The translations under genes and the position numbers were made by a program. A stretch of 64,000 nucleotides of DNA. Origin: Rhodovibrionaceae bacterium. Its GTDB lineage: Bacteria > Pseudomonadota > Alphaproteobacteria > Kiloniellales > DSM-21159. The DNA lies in contig JANQMX010000067.1 in assembly GCA_028279885.1 (NCBI GenBank), forward strand, positions 124,001 through 188,000, in the 5' to 3' direction. The stretch's first letter is position 1; each line of letters begins with the position of its first letter. Under the pieces are notes generated by a model. The model made no database searches. It saw only the letters and a program-made list of their open reading frames with translations, and was not told the DNA's origin. Shown one piece after another: positions 18,059 through 27,843 of the stretch.

Positions 18059-18172
18059 TTCCGAGAGGGACCGCCGCCGCTCGCCTGATCGGCTGTCATG
18101 TGAGCTTGGCAGTTCCCAGACGACCGTCTTCGTCTTAGCCTCCCCGCCGCAACGGGAGAGGGGAGTTCGGCC

Positions 18173-19381
18173 ATGCCCCAGGCGGCCAAGAACGTTCTGC
18201 TGATCGTGTTCGACTACATGGGCTACGGCGATATCGAGCCCTTCGGCGACGGCGCGATCCGCACGCCGAACATCAAGCGCCTGGCAGAGCAGGGTCGGCG
18301 ATACACCGACTTCTATGGCGCGGCGCCCATCTGCGGGCCGAGCCGCGCGGCCATGCTGACCGGCCGCTATCCGCGCCACCTCGGCATCGAGCGCAATGTC
18401 GAACCCGGCGAACCGGGCCTGCTGGTCCACGAAACTTCGCTGTCCCGTTACTTCCGGGACGCCGGCTTCCGCACCGCGCTTTACGGCAAATGGCACCTTG
18501 GGCACGGGGAGGACGACAGCCCCATGGCTCACGGCTTCGAGGAGTTCCTGGGCTTTGACTATTGGAACATCGACTACTACTCCCACCGCACGCGCGAGGG
18601 CGACCCGGCACTCTACGAGGGCAGCGAGATTGTCGAGCGGCCGGGCTACACCACCGACCTCTTCACCGATGGCGCGCTGGACTTCGTCGGCCGCTGCGGA
18701 GAGGCGGGCAAGCCCTTCTTCCTCTACCTCGCCTATAACGCCATGCTGCCGCCCTATGCCCCGCCGGGGCGCGAAGCGGACTTCGCCGACCGCTGGGTCA
18801 ACGGCACCCGGGCCGACTACGTCGCTGCCGTCGAGTACCTCGACCAGAGCGTCGGCCGGGTGCTGAAGGCGCTGGACAGCCTGGGTATCGCCGAAGAGAC
18901 CGCCGTGTTGCTGACCTACGATCACGGCGGCGGTGAGCTGGCCACAAAGGGCGGCTTCTTCCACGGCTTTGGCACTCTTTGGGAAGGCGGCATCCGGGTG
19001 CCGATGGTCTTGCGTTGGCCGGATGGCGTGGAAGCCGGCAGTGTCTCGGCCGCGCCGGCGATTATCATGGACGTGACGCCGACACTGCTGGCCACTGCGG
19101 GACTGACAGCGGACCGAGCACTCGACGGGCGGAACCTGCTAGGCGACAGCCAGGACGGCGATCGCACGCTCCATTGGCGCATCGACCTGCCGGGCGAGGG
19201 CGAGGACTGGCTGCCGCGCAGGCAGCGCGCCCTGCGGCGCGGTCCCTGGAAGTACCTCTGGGACGGCACCTTCGATTTCCTCTTTGACCTCTCGGCCGAC
19301 CCCGGCGAGCGCAACGACCTGGGCTACCGCCACCCGGAGCTGATCGAAGAGCTGCGCGGTCTCGCCAAAGGCGACTGGTAG
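18173..19381 (+). CDS. Sulfatase-superfamily hydrolase with altered metal ligands
   Basis: A 402-residue member of the sulfatase/alkaline-phosphatase superfamily. The formylglycine signature ICGPSRAAMLTGRYP is intact (C54, P56, S57, R58), as is YGKWHLG (K106, H108). Three usual active-site positions look changed: the N-terminal Asp-Asp pair is D14-Y15, the late Asp-Asn pair is D250-H251 in TYDHGG, and the PH motif after LAYNA reads MLPP. There is no signal peptide, so it acts in the cytoplasm. It converges with the phosphonate transporter genes, so a phosphonate-monoester hydrolase or phosphodiesterase is as likely as a sulfatase. GGGAG precedes the ATG. Confidence 0.8.
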   Translation: MPQAAKNVLLIVFDYMGYGDIEPFGDGAIRTPNIKRLAEQGRRYTDFYGAAPICGPSRAAMLTGRYPRHLGIERNVEPGEPGLLVHETSLSRYFRDAGFRTALYGKWHLGHGEDDSPMAHGFEEFLGFDYWNIDYYSHRTREGDPALYEGSEIVERPGYTTDLFTDGALDFVGRCGEAGKPFFLYLAYNAMLPPYAPPGREADFADRWVNGTRADYVAAVEYLDQSVGRVLKALDSLGIAEETAVLLTYDHGGGELATKGGFFHGFGTLWEGGIRVPMVLRWPDGVEAGSVSAAPAIIMDVTPTLLATAGLTADRALDGRNLLGDSQDGDRTLHWRIDLPGEGEDWLPRRQRALRRGPWKYLWDGTFDFLFDLSADPGERNDLGYRHPELIEELRGLAKGDW

Positions 19382-19397
19382 ACCTGAGCGATGTGCC

Positions 19398-20333
19398 TCA
19401 CAGGCTGCGCAGCAGCGGGTCGATATCGATCACCCGGGCGAGCAGCAATTCCGCGGCGACGAAGACCACCAGCAGGAAGCCGAGGAAAGCCACCAGACGC
19501 TCGACCTCCTCGCCATCGATCACCGCCTTGCGCAGGAGCTGCGAGAGAATGTCGAGCAGCGAGACGATGACGATGATCATCAGCAGGATGGCCGAGGCTG
19601 CGGCGAAGTTGAAGGAGCGCATGGTGTCGTAGAGCGCGATGCCGATGCCGCCGGCGCCGACGAAGCCGAGCACCGTGGCGCTGCGCACGTTGGCCTCGAA
19701 GCGATAGAGCGAATAGGAAATCCAGAGCGGCAGCACCTGCGGGATCACGCCGAAGACGATCTCCTGGATGTTCGAGGCGCCGGTCGCGCGGATGCCCTCC
19801 ACAGGGCGCGGGTCGATGGCTTCCACCGCCTCCGAGAAGAGCTTGGCCAGGGTGCCGATGGTGTGGACGGCCAGCGCCATGACACCGGCGAGGGGGCCGA
19901 GGCCGACGGCGGCCACGAAGATCAGAGCGAAGACCAAGTCGTTGATCGCCCGGAAGGCATCCATCAGCCGACGCACGGGAAAGCGGATCCAGGCCGGGGT
20001 GATGTTGGCCGAGGAAAGCAGGCCGAAAGGCACCGAGAGCACCACGGCGATGACGCTGCCCCAGACCGCCATCTGCACGGTCTCCAGGATGAGGTCGAGG
20101 TAGTCGCGCCAGTAGCGAAAGCTCGGCTCGGAGAAGTCCGACAGCAGCACCGCCATGTTGCCGGCACCCGTCCAAAGCTCGGGCAGGCGGTCCATCTCCG
20201 CCGGGAAGAAGCTCCAGGCGAGCAGCACGGCCAGGCTGCCCCAGATCACCCAGCCATAGATGCGCTGGGTCAGCTCGGGCTGTGGCACGGCAACATCCAG
20301 CTCACGCAGGCCCTTGGCCGTGGTGTCCGCCAT
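19398..20333 (-). CDS. phnE: Phosphonate-type ABC transporter permease PhnE
   Basis: A 311-residue inner-membrane permease with about six hydrophobic segments and a binding-protein-dependent transport motif region around [20 protein letters not shown] (about residues 168-187), as in PhnE. It works with PhnC and PhnD to import phosphonates or phosphite. It is the last gene of phnC-phnD-phnE. A strong terminator-like hairpin separates it from phnD, so its level is likely lower than that of the binding protein. The C-terminus faces the convergent sulfatase-like gene 16 bp away. Confidence 0.9.
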   Translation of the reverse strand: MADTTAKGLRELDVAVPQPELTQRIYGWVIWGSLAVLLAWSFFPAEMDRLPELWTGAGNMAVLLSDFSEPSFRYWRDYLDLILETVQMAVWGSVIAVVLSVPFGLLSSANITPAWIRFPVRRLMDAFRAINDLVFALIFVAAVGLGPLAGVMALAVHTIGTLAKLFSEAVEAIDPRPVEGIRATGASNIQEIVFGVIPQVLPLWISYSLYRFEANVRSATVLGFVGAGGIGIALYDTMRSFNFAAASAILLMIIVIVSLLDILSQLLRKAVIDGEEVERLVAFLGFLLVVFVAAELLLARVIDIDPLLRSL

Positions 20334-20350
20334 CTCTTCGCTCCTTCAGG

Positions 20351-20383
20351 TAAAGAAAAACGGCGCCGCGGTGTGCGGCGCCG
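20351..20383 (-). terminator. Rho-independent terminator between phnD and phnE
   Basis: On the minus strand a perfect 9-bp stem (CGGCGCCGC / GCGGCGCCG, loop of 5) is followed by TTTTTCTTTA. It lies 27 bp after the phnD stop and 18 bp before phnE. It is the best intrinsic terminator in the window. As phnE has little other promoter space, partial read-through is expected, giving high PhnD and lower PhnE. Confidence 0.75.
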
Positions 20384-20409
20384 TCGCTACAGGCGCGCTT
20401 GGCGCTGGA

Positions 20410-21426
20410 CTACATGCTGGGTATTTCTTTCACGAGTGCCCGCACTTCCTCGATCTTGGCCTTCTGCTCGGCGATCTTCTCTTCCTTCTCGGCTTCCGAG
20501 AGGGTCTCGTCGCTCTGGATTTGGAGGATCTGCTTGTTGGCCTCCATCTCGCGGAAGGGCAGGAGCTGTGCGTTGGAGGAAGGGACGAAGCCCATGAAGC
20601 CGCCATTCTGCAGCACCGCCCGCTCCTGCTTCACCTCGTCGATGGAGCCGAGGCGGCCGAAGGACATGAAGGCGTAGAGGATCTTGGCCTTGACCTCTTC
20701 CGGCAGGTCGGCGCGCCAGGCCATGGGATCGGCGGCGATCAGCGGCGAGCGCCAGATCTCTTTGATCTGCTCGGCGGCCTCCGGCTTGTTGCGCTTCAGG
20801 CGGAAATAGAGCGCGCGGTTGTTGGCCGTGGCCACGTCCACCTGCTTGTTGGCGACTGACAGGAGATTCGCTTCATGGCTGGCGTTGCGCACCGTGTTGA
20901 AGCAGTCGCGCGGGTTCACGTCGTGGGCGGCGAAGATGAAGGTGGTCGGCACCAGGAAGCCGGAGGTCGACTGCGGGTCGCCGATACCGAAGTCGAGCGA
21001 CTGCGCATCACAGGTGGCGAGCACGTCTTCGAGCGAGTTGATCTCGTCGTTGTCCTTATGCGTGACGAGGATCGAGTGATAGCCCTTCGAGCCGTCGGTC
21101 TCGATCATCTGGGCGAAGACCTCGGCGCCGGCCCGGTCCACCGCCGTCATGGCCGACTTGTTGCCGAACAGCACGAGATCGACCTTGTCGAAGCGCATGG
21201 CCTCGATCACGCCGGTGTAGTCGGTGGCGAAGAAGGGATTGATCTTGATCCCGGTCTTCACCTCCATGGCCTCGATGATCGGGCCCCAGCGCTTCATCAG
21301 GTTGTCCTGGCTTTCCACCGCCAGAATGCCCCAGTTCAACTCCTTGATCTCTTCGGCGACGGCCGTGGTGGTGGCGATCGCGGCGACCGCCGCCGCGGCA
21401 ACCACTCCCTTTGCAAAAGCTCTCAT
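20410..21426 (-). CDS. phnD: Phosphonate-type ABC transporter substrate-binding protein PhnD
   Basis: A 338-residue periplasmic binding protein with a signal peptide (residues 1-23, ending AVAEE) and the PhnD features LNWGILAVESQDNLMKRW and FATDYTGVIEAMRF. A Lys/Glu-rich helix ends the protein. ATG 21426 is chosen because AAGGAGCC precedes it and it begins the signal peptide; an upstream in-frame codon is inside phnC. It captures phosphonate, phosphite or a similar ligand. It follows phnC by 34 bp. Confidence 0.92.
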   Translation of the reverse strand: MRAFAKGVVAAAAVAAIATTTAVAEEIKELNWGILAVESQDNLMKRWGPIIEAMEVKTGIKINPFFATDYTGVIEAMRFDKVDLVLFGNKSAMTAVDRAGAEVFAQMIETDGSKGYHSILVTHKDNDEINSLEDVLATCDAQSLDFGIGDPQSTSGFLVPTTFIFAAHDVNPRDCFNTVRNASHEANLLSVANKQVDVATANNRALYFRLKRNKPEAAEQIKEIWRSPLIAADPMAWRADLPEEVKAKILYAFMSFGRLGSIDEVKQERAVLQNGGFMGFVPSSNAQLLPFREMEANKQILQIQSDETLSEAEKEEKIAEQKAKIEEVRALVKEIPSM

Positions 21427-21460
21427 GACAGGCTCCTTCGCACGGTTGGTTCGATAGGGT

Positions 21461-22297
21461 CTAAGCGTAGGCGAGCTGCTTCGGCTCGGGCGGGAGGATC
21501 TCTCCGTCGGAGGCGTCGGGCAGCACCAGCTCCTCGCTGGCTTCTCCGTAGATCTCGCGCAGGAAGGCCAAGGTGAGCTCACGGCTTGGCCCGTCGAAAA
21601 CGATGCGTCCGTCACGCATGGCGATGGTGCGCGGGCAGTAGCGCCGGGCGTACTCGACCTGATGCAGGGAGACGAGGACGGTGATGCCGTCGGTCCGGTT
21701 GATCTCGGCCAGGGTCTCCATCACCCGTTTGGCGGAAGCCGGGTCCAACGAGGCGATCGGCTCGTCGGCCAGAATGACCTTGGCGCCCTGCACCAGCGTG
21801 CGCGCGATGGCGGCCCGCTGCTGCTGTCCGCCGGAGAGGGTGGCCGCCCGCTGGCGCGCGGTCTTGGCGATGCCGACCCGGTCGAGCGCCTGCATGGCCA
21901 GGAGCTTCTCCTCGCGGCGGAAATAGCAGAGCGAGCCGCGCCAGCGCGGTACCCGGCCGAGCAGGCCCGCGAGCACGTTCATCAGCACGCTCAAGCGGGG
22001 CACCAGATTGAACTGCTGGAAGATGACGCCGACGTCGGCGCGGGTCGCCACCACGTTGTGGGCGATGCGCCCGTCCTGCTGCACGCTGCGGCCGAGCACC
22101 GCGACGCGACCGCCTTCTCCGTCCCGGTCGGCCGGCAGAAGGCCGGCGATGTGCCGGATCAGGGTCGATTTCCCCGAGCCGGAGGCGCCGATCAGCGCCA
22201 CCATCTCACCTTCGTCGACCGAAAGCGAGACGCCGTCCAAAGCCCGTGTGCCGCCGCGAAAGGTCTTGGAGAGCCTACTGATCTCGATAGCCGCCAT
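21461..22297 (-). CDS. phnC: Phosphonate-type ABC transporter ATP-binding protein PhnC
   Basis: A 278-residue ATPase: Walker [10 protein letters not shown] (37-45), signature LSGGQQQR (154-161), Walker B VILADEP (174-180), and PhnC-type segments [11 protein letters not shown] and [15 protein letters not shown] 22297 has AAGGGAGGG just upstream on the minus strand; the codon at 22342 does not. It leads phnCDE and lies divergent from the cyclase gene across about 210 bp. One PhoB-like half site, CTGTCAT, lies 44 bp upstream, which is too little to claim phosphate control. Confidence 0.92.
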   Translation of the reverse strand: MAAIEISRLSKTFRGGTRALDGVSLSVDEGEMVALIGASGSGKSTLIRHIAGLLPADRDGEGGRVAVLGRSVQQDGRIAHNVVATRADVGVIFQQFNLVPRLSVLMNVLAGLLGRVPRWRGSLCYFRREEKLLAMQALDRVGIAKTARQRAATLSGGQQQRAAIARTLVQGAKVILADEPIASLDPASAKRVMETLAEINRTDGITVLVSLHQVEYARRYCPRTIAMRDGRIVFDGPSRELTLAFLREIYGEASEELVLPDASDGEILPPEPKQLAYA

Positions 22298-22508
22298 CGG
22301 CGCCCTCCCTTGCGGTTCGAGCGGACGGTAGTGCTGCGGCATGACAGCGGCGTTACGCTTTTGCGTGACTTTCGTCTCACTCGTGTAGACAAGTCACAAC
22401 ACGCTGCGGGCGGGGCTTCCCGACGGCCGTGCGGCGCGGATCCCGGCCGTCAGACGTTGCTTTCGCCGGCGGGACCGCCACCTCTAAGGCAGACAGAGGG
22501 AGGTCGGA

Positions 22509-23789
22509 ATGTCCGCACGGGCGGAACAGACGCAGGGAAGAAACTACCCGGACTTCGTGACACTGATTCGGCGCAGCCACGACGCGGACAAAGCGCTGGG
22601 CAGGGTCTCGGTGGCCGATGTCGAGGCCTGGTTGCTCGGCGATGCCCTGTCCGAAGACAGTCTCATCGACCTCTTCCACGGTTTGGTCCTGCGCATGGCG
22701 GCGGCCGACCTTCCTGTGGAACGTGGTACCCTGCACGTGGGCACCCTGCATCCGCAGCTCTACGGCTACGCCTGGAACTGGTCCGCCACGGAGGGATTCT
22801 GCGACGAGGTCAAGGTCAGCGAGGCGGTGCTCGCCACTGACGCCTATCGGCGCAATCCGATGTTCGAAGTTGTCGGGCAAGGCGCGACGGTGCGCGCCCG
22901 GTTGGACTCACCGGACGACGTGGCGCGCTACCCCCTGTTTTCCGAGCTGGCAGAGAAGGGGATGACCGACTACATCGGGCTCCCGCTCAGCACCGGCGGT
23001 GCCTATCACAACGCGGTGACGATCGCGACCAAGCAAGCCGGCGGCTTCCGCGAGGACCAGCTGGCTGAAATCGACCGGCTCTTGAAGCCCTTCGCACTCC
23101 ATGTGGAGCGGCATATCGCCATGCGGATTTCCCAGAACGTTCTGGATACCTATTTGGGTACGGCGGCCGGAAGCCAGGTGCTCAACGGCTCGATCAAGCG
23201 CGGCGCCGGTGCGCCGATCAGCGCGATCATCTGGAGCTCCGACCTGCGCGGCTTCACAGACCTGGCCAACCGCTTGAAGGGCCCGGAGGTCCTGGCCGTT
23301 CTGAACGAGTATTTCGACCTCCTGGCCGGGGCCGTGATGAGTCACGGCGGCGAGGTCCTGAAGTTCATTGGCGACGGTCTCCTGGCGGTGTTTCCCTTTT
23401 CAAACTTCAAGAGCGAGCAAGCGGCGGCTGAGGCGGCCTTCGAGGCGGCGGCTTTCGCGCTGACCCAGCTCGATGCGCTCAACGAAAGCGTCGATCGGCT
23501 GGGCGACGTGGCAGACTGGCGCCCCCTGCGCAGCGGCATCGCGTTGCATCGCGGGGAGGTTTTCTTCGGCAACGTCGGCGCCCCGGGCCGGCTCGACTTC
23601 ACGGTGATCGGCCGCGCGGTCAACACGGCAAGCCGGGTGGAGGCACTAAGCAAAGTGCTGGAGCGGCCCATCCTGGTGACCGAGCCGGTCGCGGCGCTCT
23701 TGGAGCGGCCGCTCGATGCCATGGGAGAGCACAGCTTGCGGGGCGTTCCGGCCCCGGTGACCGTCTTCGCCCCTACGGCTGACGGCTAG
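22509..23789 (+). CDS. Class III adenylate/guanylate cyclase
   Basis: A 426-residue soluble protein. The first 200 residues form a regulatory domain of unclear type that could be GAF-like. The C-terminal catalytic domain (about 236-425) has the metal-binding D245 (SSDLRGFT) and D289 (KFIGDGLLAVF). Base-selecting K285 and D363 fit an adenylyl cyclase, and N372 and R376 (VNTASR) fit transition-state roles. All core residues are present, so it should make cAMP. GAGGGAGG precedes the ATG. It is divergent from phnC. The signal sensed is unknown. Confidence 0.9.
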   Translation: MSARAEQTQGRNYPDFVTLIRRSHDADKALGRVSVADVEAWLLGDALSEDSLIDLFHGLVLRMAAADLPVERGTLHVGTLHPQLYGYAWNWSATEGFCDEVKVSEAVLATDAYRRNPMFEVVGQGATVRARLDSPDDVARYPLFSELAEKGMTDYIGLPLSTGGAYHNAVTIATKQAGGFREDQLAEIDRLLKPFALHVERHIAMRISQNVLDTYLGTAAGSQVLNGSIKRGAGAPISAIIWSSDLRGFTDLANRLKGPEVLAVLNEYFDLLAGAVMSHGGEVLKFIGDGLLAVFPFSNFKSEQAAAEAAFEAAAFALTQLDALNESVDRLGDVADWRPLRSGIALHRGEVFFGNVGAPGRLDFTVIGRAVNTASRVEALSKVLERPILVTEPVAALLERPLDAMGEHSLRGVPAPVTVFAPTADG

Positions 23790-23968
23790 GCGCCGAGGGC
23801 TGCTCATGCTGCGGCGCGCTTTCTGGTATGTTCCGTGCGCAATTGACCCGCTTGCGCTGACGCTCGAAAGTCTTACCTGAGAAACGATCTCACAACGGCC
23901 CCGAAACGCCGCCGGAGAACACCGTCGGCCTAGGCACCGGGCCCCTTCGATACGGCAGGAGTGACGCG

Positions 23969-25405
23969 ATGCTGCAGAAGCGCGAGTTTTACATTGACGG
24001 CGGCTGGGTTTCCCCGGCCCAGGCCAACGATTTCGAGGTGATCAACCCCTCGAACGAGGAGCCCTGTGCGGTCATCACCTTGGGCGGCGAGGCGGATACC
24101 AATGCGGCGGTCGCCGCGGCCAAACGCGCTTTCTGGGACTGGTCGGCGACCTCGAAGCATGAGCGGGTGGCCCTGGTCGAGAGGATCCTGGCGGCTTATC
24201 AGGCCCGGATCGGCGAGATGGCCGAGGCGATCAGCCTGGAGATGGGCGCTCCGGTCGACTTGGCGAAGACGCAGCAGGCGCCGGCCGGCCTCGGCCACAT
24301 TCAGAACTTCCTGCGCGCGGTGAAGGACTTCGAGTTCGAGCGCCCCTTGGGCGACCACGCGCCCGACACGCGCATCCTCTATGACCCGGTTGGTGTCTGC
24401 GGGCTTATCACGCCGTGGAACTGGCCGATGAACCAGGTGACCCTGAAGGTCATCCCGGCGCTTCTGACCGGCTGCACCATGGTGCTCAAGCCCTCCGAGA
24501 TCGCGCCGCTCTCCTCCATGCTGTTCGCCGAGATGCTGGACGAGGCGGGCGTGCCGGCCGGCGTCTTCAACCTGGTCAACGGCGACGGGGCCGGCGTCGG
24601 TAGCCAGCTCTCGGGCCATCCGGATGTCGACATGATCTCCTTCACCGGCTCGGGCCGGGCCGGCACGGCGATCTCCAAGAACGCCGCCGACACCTTGAAG
24701 CGGGTGCATCTGGAGCTTGGCGGCAAGGGCGCCAACATCATCTTCGCCGACGCCGACGAGAAGGCGGTGAAGCGCGGCGCGCTGCACTGCTTCAACAACA
24801 CCGGGCAATCCTGCAACGCGCCAAGCCGCATGCTGGTGCAGCGGGAGATCTACGACGATGCGGTGGAGACCGCCGCCGCCGTGGCCAAGTCCACAAGCGT
24901 CGGCCTGGCCCATGAGGCAGGGCGCCACATCGGCCCGGCCGTCAGCGAAATGCAGTACAACAAAATCCAAGCGCTGATCGAGAAGGGCATGGACGAGGGC
25001 GCCCGGTTGGTCGCCGGCGGCCCAGGGCGGCCGGAAGGCCTCAACCGCGGCTACTTCGTGCGGCCGACGGTCTTCGCCGACGTGACCAACGACATGACCA
25101 TTGCCCGGGAAGAGATCTTCGGCCCGGTGCTCTCGATCATGTCCTTCGAGAGCGAGGAAGAGGCGATCAAGATCGCCAACGACAGCGCCTATGGGCTGAC
25201 CAACTACGTGCAGAGCGAGGATGGCGAAAAGCGCAACCGCGTGGCGCGCCGCCTGCGCTCCGGCATGGTCGAGATGAACGGCAAGCCGCGCGGCGCGGGT
25301 GCCCCCTTCGGCGGCATGAAGGCCTCCGGCAACGGACGCGAGGGCGGCGTCTGGGGCATCGAGGACTTCTGCGAAGTCAAGGCCGTCAGCGGCTGGGGCG
25401 CATAG
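23969..25405 (+). CDS. NAD(P)-dependent aldehyde dehydrogenase
   Basis: A 478-residue aldehyde dehydrogenase. Catalytic C282 lies in NNTGQSCNAPSRM, general base E249 in HLELGGKG, oxyanion N151 in TPWNWP, and cofactor loop in FTGSGRAG. All catalytic residues are in place. It oxidises an aldehyde to an acid in the cytoplasm; the substrate is not evident. AGGAG precedes ATG 23969. The 179-bp upstream gap shows no feature I can support. It is convergent with cydB across a hairpin. Confidence 0.92.
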   Translation: MLQKREFYIDGGWVSPAQANDFEVINPSNEEPCAVITLGGEADTNAAVAAAKRAFWDWSATSKHERVALVERILAAYQARIGEMAEAISLEMGAPVDLAKTQQAPAGLGHIQNFLRAVKDFEFERPLGDHAPDTRILYDPVGVCGLITPWNWPMNQVTLKVIPALLTGCTMVLKPSEIAPLSSMLFAEMLDEAGVPAGVFNLVNGDGAGVGSQLSGHPDVDMISFTGSGRAGTAISKNAADTLKRVHLELGGKGANIIFADADEKAVKRGALHCFNNTGQSCNAPSRMLVQREIYDDAVETAAAVAKSTSVGLAHEAGRHIGPAVSEMQYNKIQALIEKGMDEGARLVAGGPGRPEGLNRGYFVRPTVFADVTNDMTIAREEIFGPVLSIMSFESEEEAIKIANDSAYGLTNYVQSEDGEKRNRVARRLRSGMVEMNGKPRGAGAPFGGMKASGNGREGGVWGIEDFCEVKAVSGWGA

Positions 25406-25426
25406 CCTAAACTCTTTCGGTTTGGC

Positions 25427-25458
25427 AGCGAGCTGCGTCAGTCATAACGCAGCTCGCT
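25427..25458. terminator. 12-bp hairpin at the ends of aldehyde dehydrogenase and cydB genes
   Basis: AGCGAGCTGCGT and ACGCAGCTCGCT form a perfect 12-bp stem with an 8-nt loop. It overlaps the last codons of cydB. It lies between convergent genes and so may end transcripts in both directions, but there is no U-run on either side, so it may act only as an mRNA end stabiliser. Confidence 0.5.
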
Positions 25459-26451
25459 CGCCTTGCCGCGGAAGACGCTGTAGGCCAGCGCGGTGTAGCC
25501 CAGAATGGCGGGCAGCACGAAGACCGTCCCGATCAGGATGATGAAGAGGCTCTCCGGCGCGCTGGCCGCCTCGTAGAGCGTCAGCCGCTCCGGCACCACG
25601 TAGGGATAGAAGGAGTAGGCCAACCCGGCGAAGGCGAGGCTGAACAAGGCGATTGCCGTCGCAAAGGGAACGTGCCGCCAACGGTCCGCCGGGTCGGGCA
25701 GATGGCGGAGCGCGATCCACAGCAGGATCACCAGCGCTCCCGATACGATGGGCAAGGGGGCCAGCAGCAGGATCTCCGGAACGGAGAACCACTTCTCGAA
25801 GATACGCGGTGAGACCAGAGGGCTAGCCGCCGACACTGCAACCAGGCCGCCGATCACGCCGGCCAAGCCGCGCTTGGCCCAGCGCACCGCCTTGCGCTGT
25901 AGCGCCTCATCCGTCTTGACGATCAGCCAAGTCGCTCCGATGAAGCCATAGCCGGCGGTCAGGCAGAGCGCCGTCAGGGCGGCAAAGGCGACGGTGGCCG
26001 GCGTATAGCTCAGGCCCATGATGTAGAGGCCCAGCATGAATCCCTGGCTAAGACTGGTCATGAGAGAGCCGACGAAGAAGGCGGTGTTCCAGGAAGACTT
26101 GCGCCGCAGCGGTGCCTTGGCGCGGAACTCGAAAGCGACGCCGCGCAGGATGAGCCCGATCAGCATGATCGCCACGGGAAGATAGAGCGCCGTGAGAATC
26201 ACCCCGTGGGCGACAGGAAAGGCCACCAGCAGCAGGCCGATCGCCAAAACCAGCCAGGTCTCGTTGGCATCCCAGAAGGGGCCGATGGAGGCGATCATGC
26301 GGTCTTTCTCGGCCTCGCTCGCAAAGGGAAAAAGCACCCCAATCCCAAGGTCGAAGCCGTCCAAGACGACGTAGATGAGGATAGACAGTCCCATCAGGCC
26401 CGCGAAGACCAACGGGAGCCAGACGGCCGGGTCGCCGAAAAGGGTCATCAT
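25438..26451 (-). CDS. cydB: Cytochrome bd-type ubiquinol oxidase subunit II
   Basis: A 337-residue membrane protein with about nine hydrophobic segments and the subunit II N-terminal signature (LDGFDLGIGVLFPF, about residues 30-43; WDANETWLV near 62-70). It pairs with CydA as a quinol-oxidising, high-affinity or cyanide-tolerant terminal oxidase in the inner membrane. Two ATGs (26451, 26448) are possible. It follows cydA by 6 bp. No CydX-like small subunit was seen after it; the stop lies in a hairpin. Confidence 0.93.
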   Translation of the reverse strand: MMTLFGDPAVWLPLVFAGLMGLSILIYVVLDGFDLGIGVLFPFASEAEKDRMIASIGPFWDANETWLVLAIGLLLVAFPVAHGVILTALYLPVAIMLIGLILRGVAFEFRAKAPLRRKSSWNTAFFVGSLMTSLSQGFMLGLYIMGLSYTPATVAFAALTALCLTAGYGFIGATWLIVKTDEALQRKAVRWAKRGLAGVIGGLVAVSAASPLVSPRIFEKWFSVPEILLLAPLPIVSGALVILLWIALRHLPDPADRWRHVPFATAIALFSLAFAGLAYSFYPYVVPERLTLYEAASAPESLFIILIGTVFVLPAILGYTALAYSVFRGKASELRYD

Positions 26452-26457
26452 GGCCGC

Positions 26458-27840
26458 TTACTCCGCCGGGAGGACATCGACTTGGGCGGCGCCCGACCTG
26501 GGCGGGGCGGGTACCTCTCGCCCGCCTTGTACCGCCTTGCGGGCGAGGTAGAGCAGCACGCCGATGTAGGCGACGATCAGCACGGCGTAGACCAGCAAGT
26601 AAGCCACCAACGTCGTCATCACCATGGGCGCCGGGACGGCCGCCACCGCGTCGGCCGTCTTGAGGACGCCGTGCACGAGCCAGGGCTGCCGACCGATCTC
26701 CGTGGTGTACCAGCCGGCCAGGGTGGCGACCCACCCGGAGAAGCTCATGCCGGCCAAGGCGAAGAGGAGCGGGCGCGGCAGGCCTTCGTTGCGGCGGCGC
26801 CAAAGAAGATAGGCACAGCCCCAGGACAACAGCAGCATCAAAACGCCGGTTCCCACCATCACGCGGAAGGACCAGAAGACGGGCGCGACCGGCGGATGCA
26901 GTACCGTCCCATCTTCGGCCAGGAAGTCGTTGAGGCCCGGCACCACGCCGTCGGGATCATGCATCAGGATGATGCTTGCGCCGCTCGGTATGCCGAGCTC
27001 GAAGCGATTCTCCCGCGCCTCGTGGTCGGGCAATGCGAAGAGCAGGAGCGGGACGTTGTCATCCGTTTCCCAGTTGCCCTCCATGGCTGCCACCTTCTGT
27101 GGCTGATGCTCCAAGGTATTCAGGCCGTGGAGATCGCCGGCGAAGATCTGCACCGGAATAAGCAATGCCGCCATGACGACACCGGTTCTGAGCGTTAGGC
27201 GGACCTCGCTCCCGCGATCCCCGATCAACCAGCGAAAGGCGGAGAGCCCGGCAATGAGGAAGGCGACGGTCAGGCCGCTGGCCAAAAGCATATGCACCAG
27301 GCGATAGGGCATGGAGGGATTGAAGACGATCGCCAACCAGTCGGTCGCGTGCGCCACGCCCTCACGCATCTCAAAGCCGGCGGGTGTGTGCATCCAGGAA
27401 TTCAGCACCAGAATCCAGAAGGCGCTCATGGTCGTGCCGAAGGCGACCAGGAAGGTAGAGAGGGTGTGCAGCCATCCGGGCACGCGGGAGAAGCCGAACA
27501 GCATGATCCCGAGGAACACCGCCTCCAGAAAGAACGCCGTCAGGACTTCATAGGCCAGCAGGGGTCCGGCGATGTTGCCGACGGTCTCCATGAAGCCCGG
27601 CCAGTTGGTGCCGAACTGGAAGCTCATGGTGATGCCGGAGACCACGCCCATGGCAAAGGAGAGGGCGAAGACCTTCACCCAAAAGCGGTAGGCCGCCATC
27701 CAGCGCTCTTCACCCGTCGCATTGAAGCGGAGCTTGAAGTAGAGCAGCACCCAGCCGAGCGCGATGGTGATGGTCGGAAAGAGGATGTGAAAGGAGATGT
27801 TGGCGCCGAACTGGATGCGCGAAAGGATGAGCGCGTCCAT
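26458..27840 (-). CDS. cydA: Cytochrome bd-type ubiquinol oxidase subunit I
   Basis: A 460-residue subunit I with the N-terminal heme-ligand region (FGANISFHILFP, H18) and the GVVSGITMSFQFGTNWP segment. Its length, short of the long Q-loop form, fits the cyanide-insensitive (CIO-type) group. It reduces oxygen with quinol. It starts 3 bp after the regulator gene, so regulator, cydA and cydB form one transcript from the palindromic promoter near 28460. Confidence 0.93.
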   Translation of the reverse strand: MDALILSRIQFGANISFHILFPTITIALGWVLLYFKLRFNATGEERWMAAYRFWVKVFALSFAMGVVSGITMSFQFGTNWPGFMETVGNIAGPLLAYEVLTAFFLEAVFLGIMLFGFSRVPGWLHTLSTFLVAFGTTMSAFWILVLNSWMHTPAGFEMREGVAHATDWLAIVFNPSMPYRLVHMLLASGLTVAFLIAGLSAFRWLIGDRGSEVRLTLRTGVVMAALLIPVQIFAGDLHGLNTLEHQPQKVAAMEGNWETDDNVPLLLFALPDHEARENRFELGIPSGASIILMHDPDGVVPGLNDFLAEDGTVLHPPVAPVFWSFRVMVGTGVLMLLLSWGCAYLLWRRRNEGLPRPLLFALAGMSFSGWVATLAGWYTTEIGRQPWLVHGVLKTADAVAAVPAPMVMTTLVAYLLVYAVLIVAYIGVLLYLARKAVQGGREVPAPPRSGAAQVDVLPAE

Positions 27841-27843
27841 CGC

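Noticed and set aside
22341..22347. CTGTCAT on the minus strand before phnC as a Pho box
   Set aside because: Only one 7-bp half site matches; the units 11 bp away do not. A true site needs at least two.
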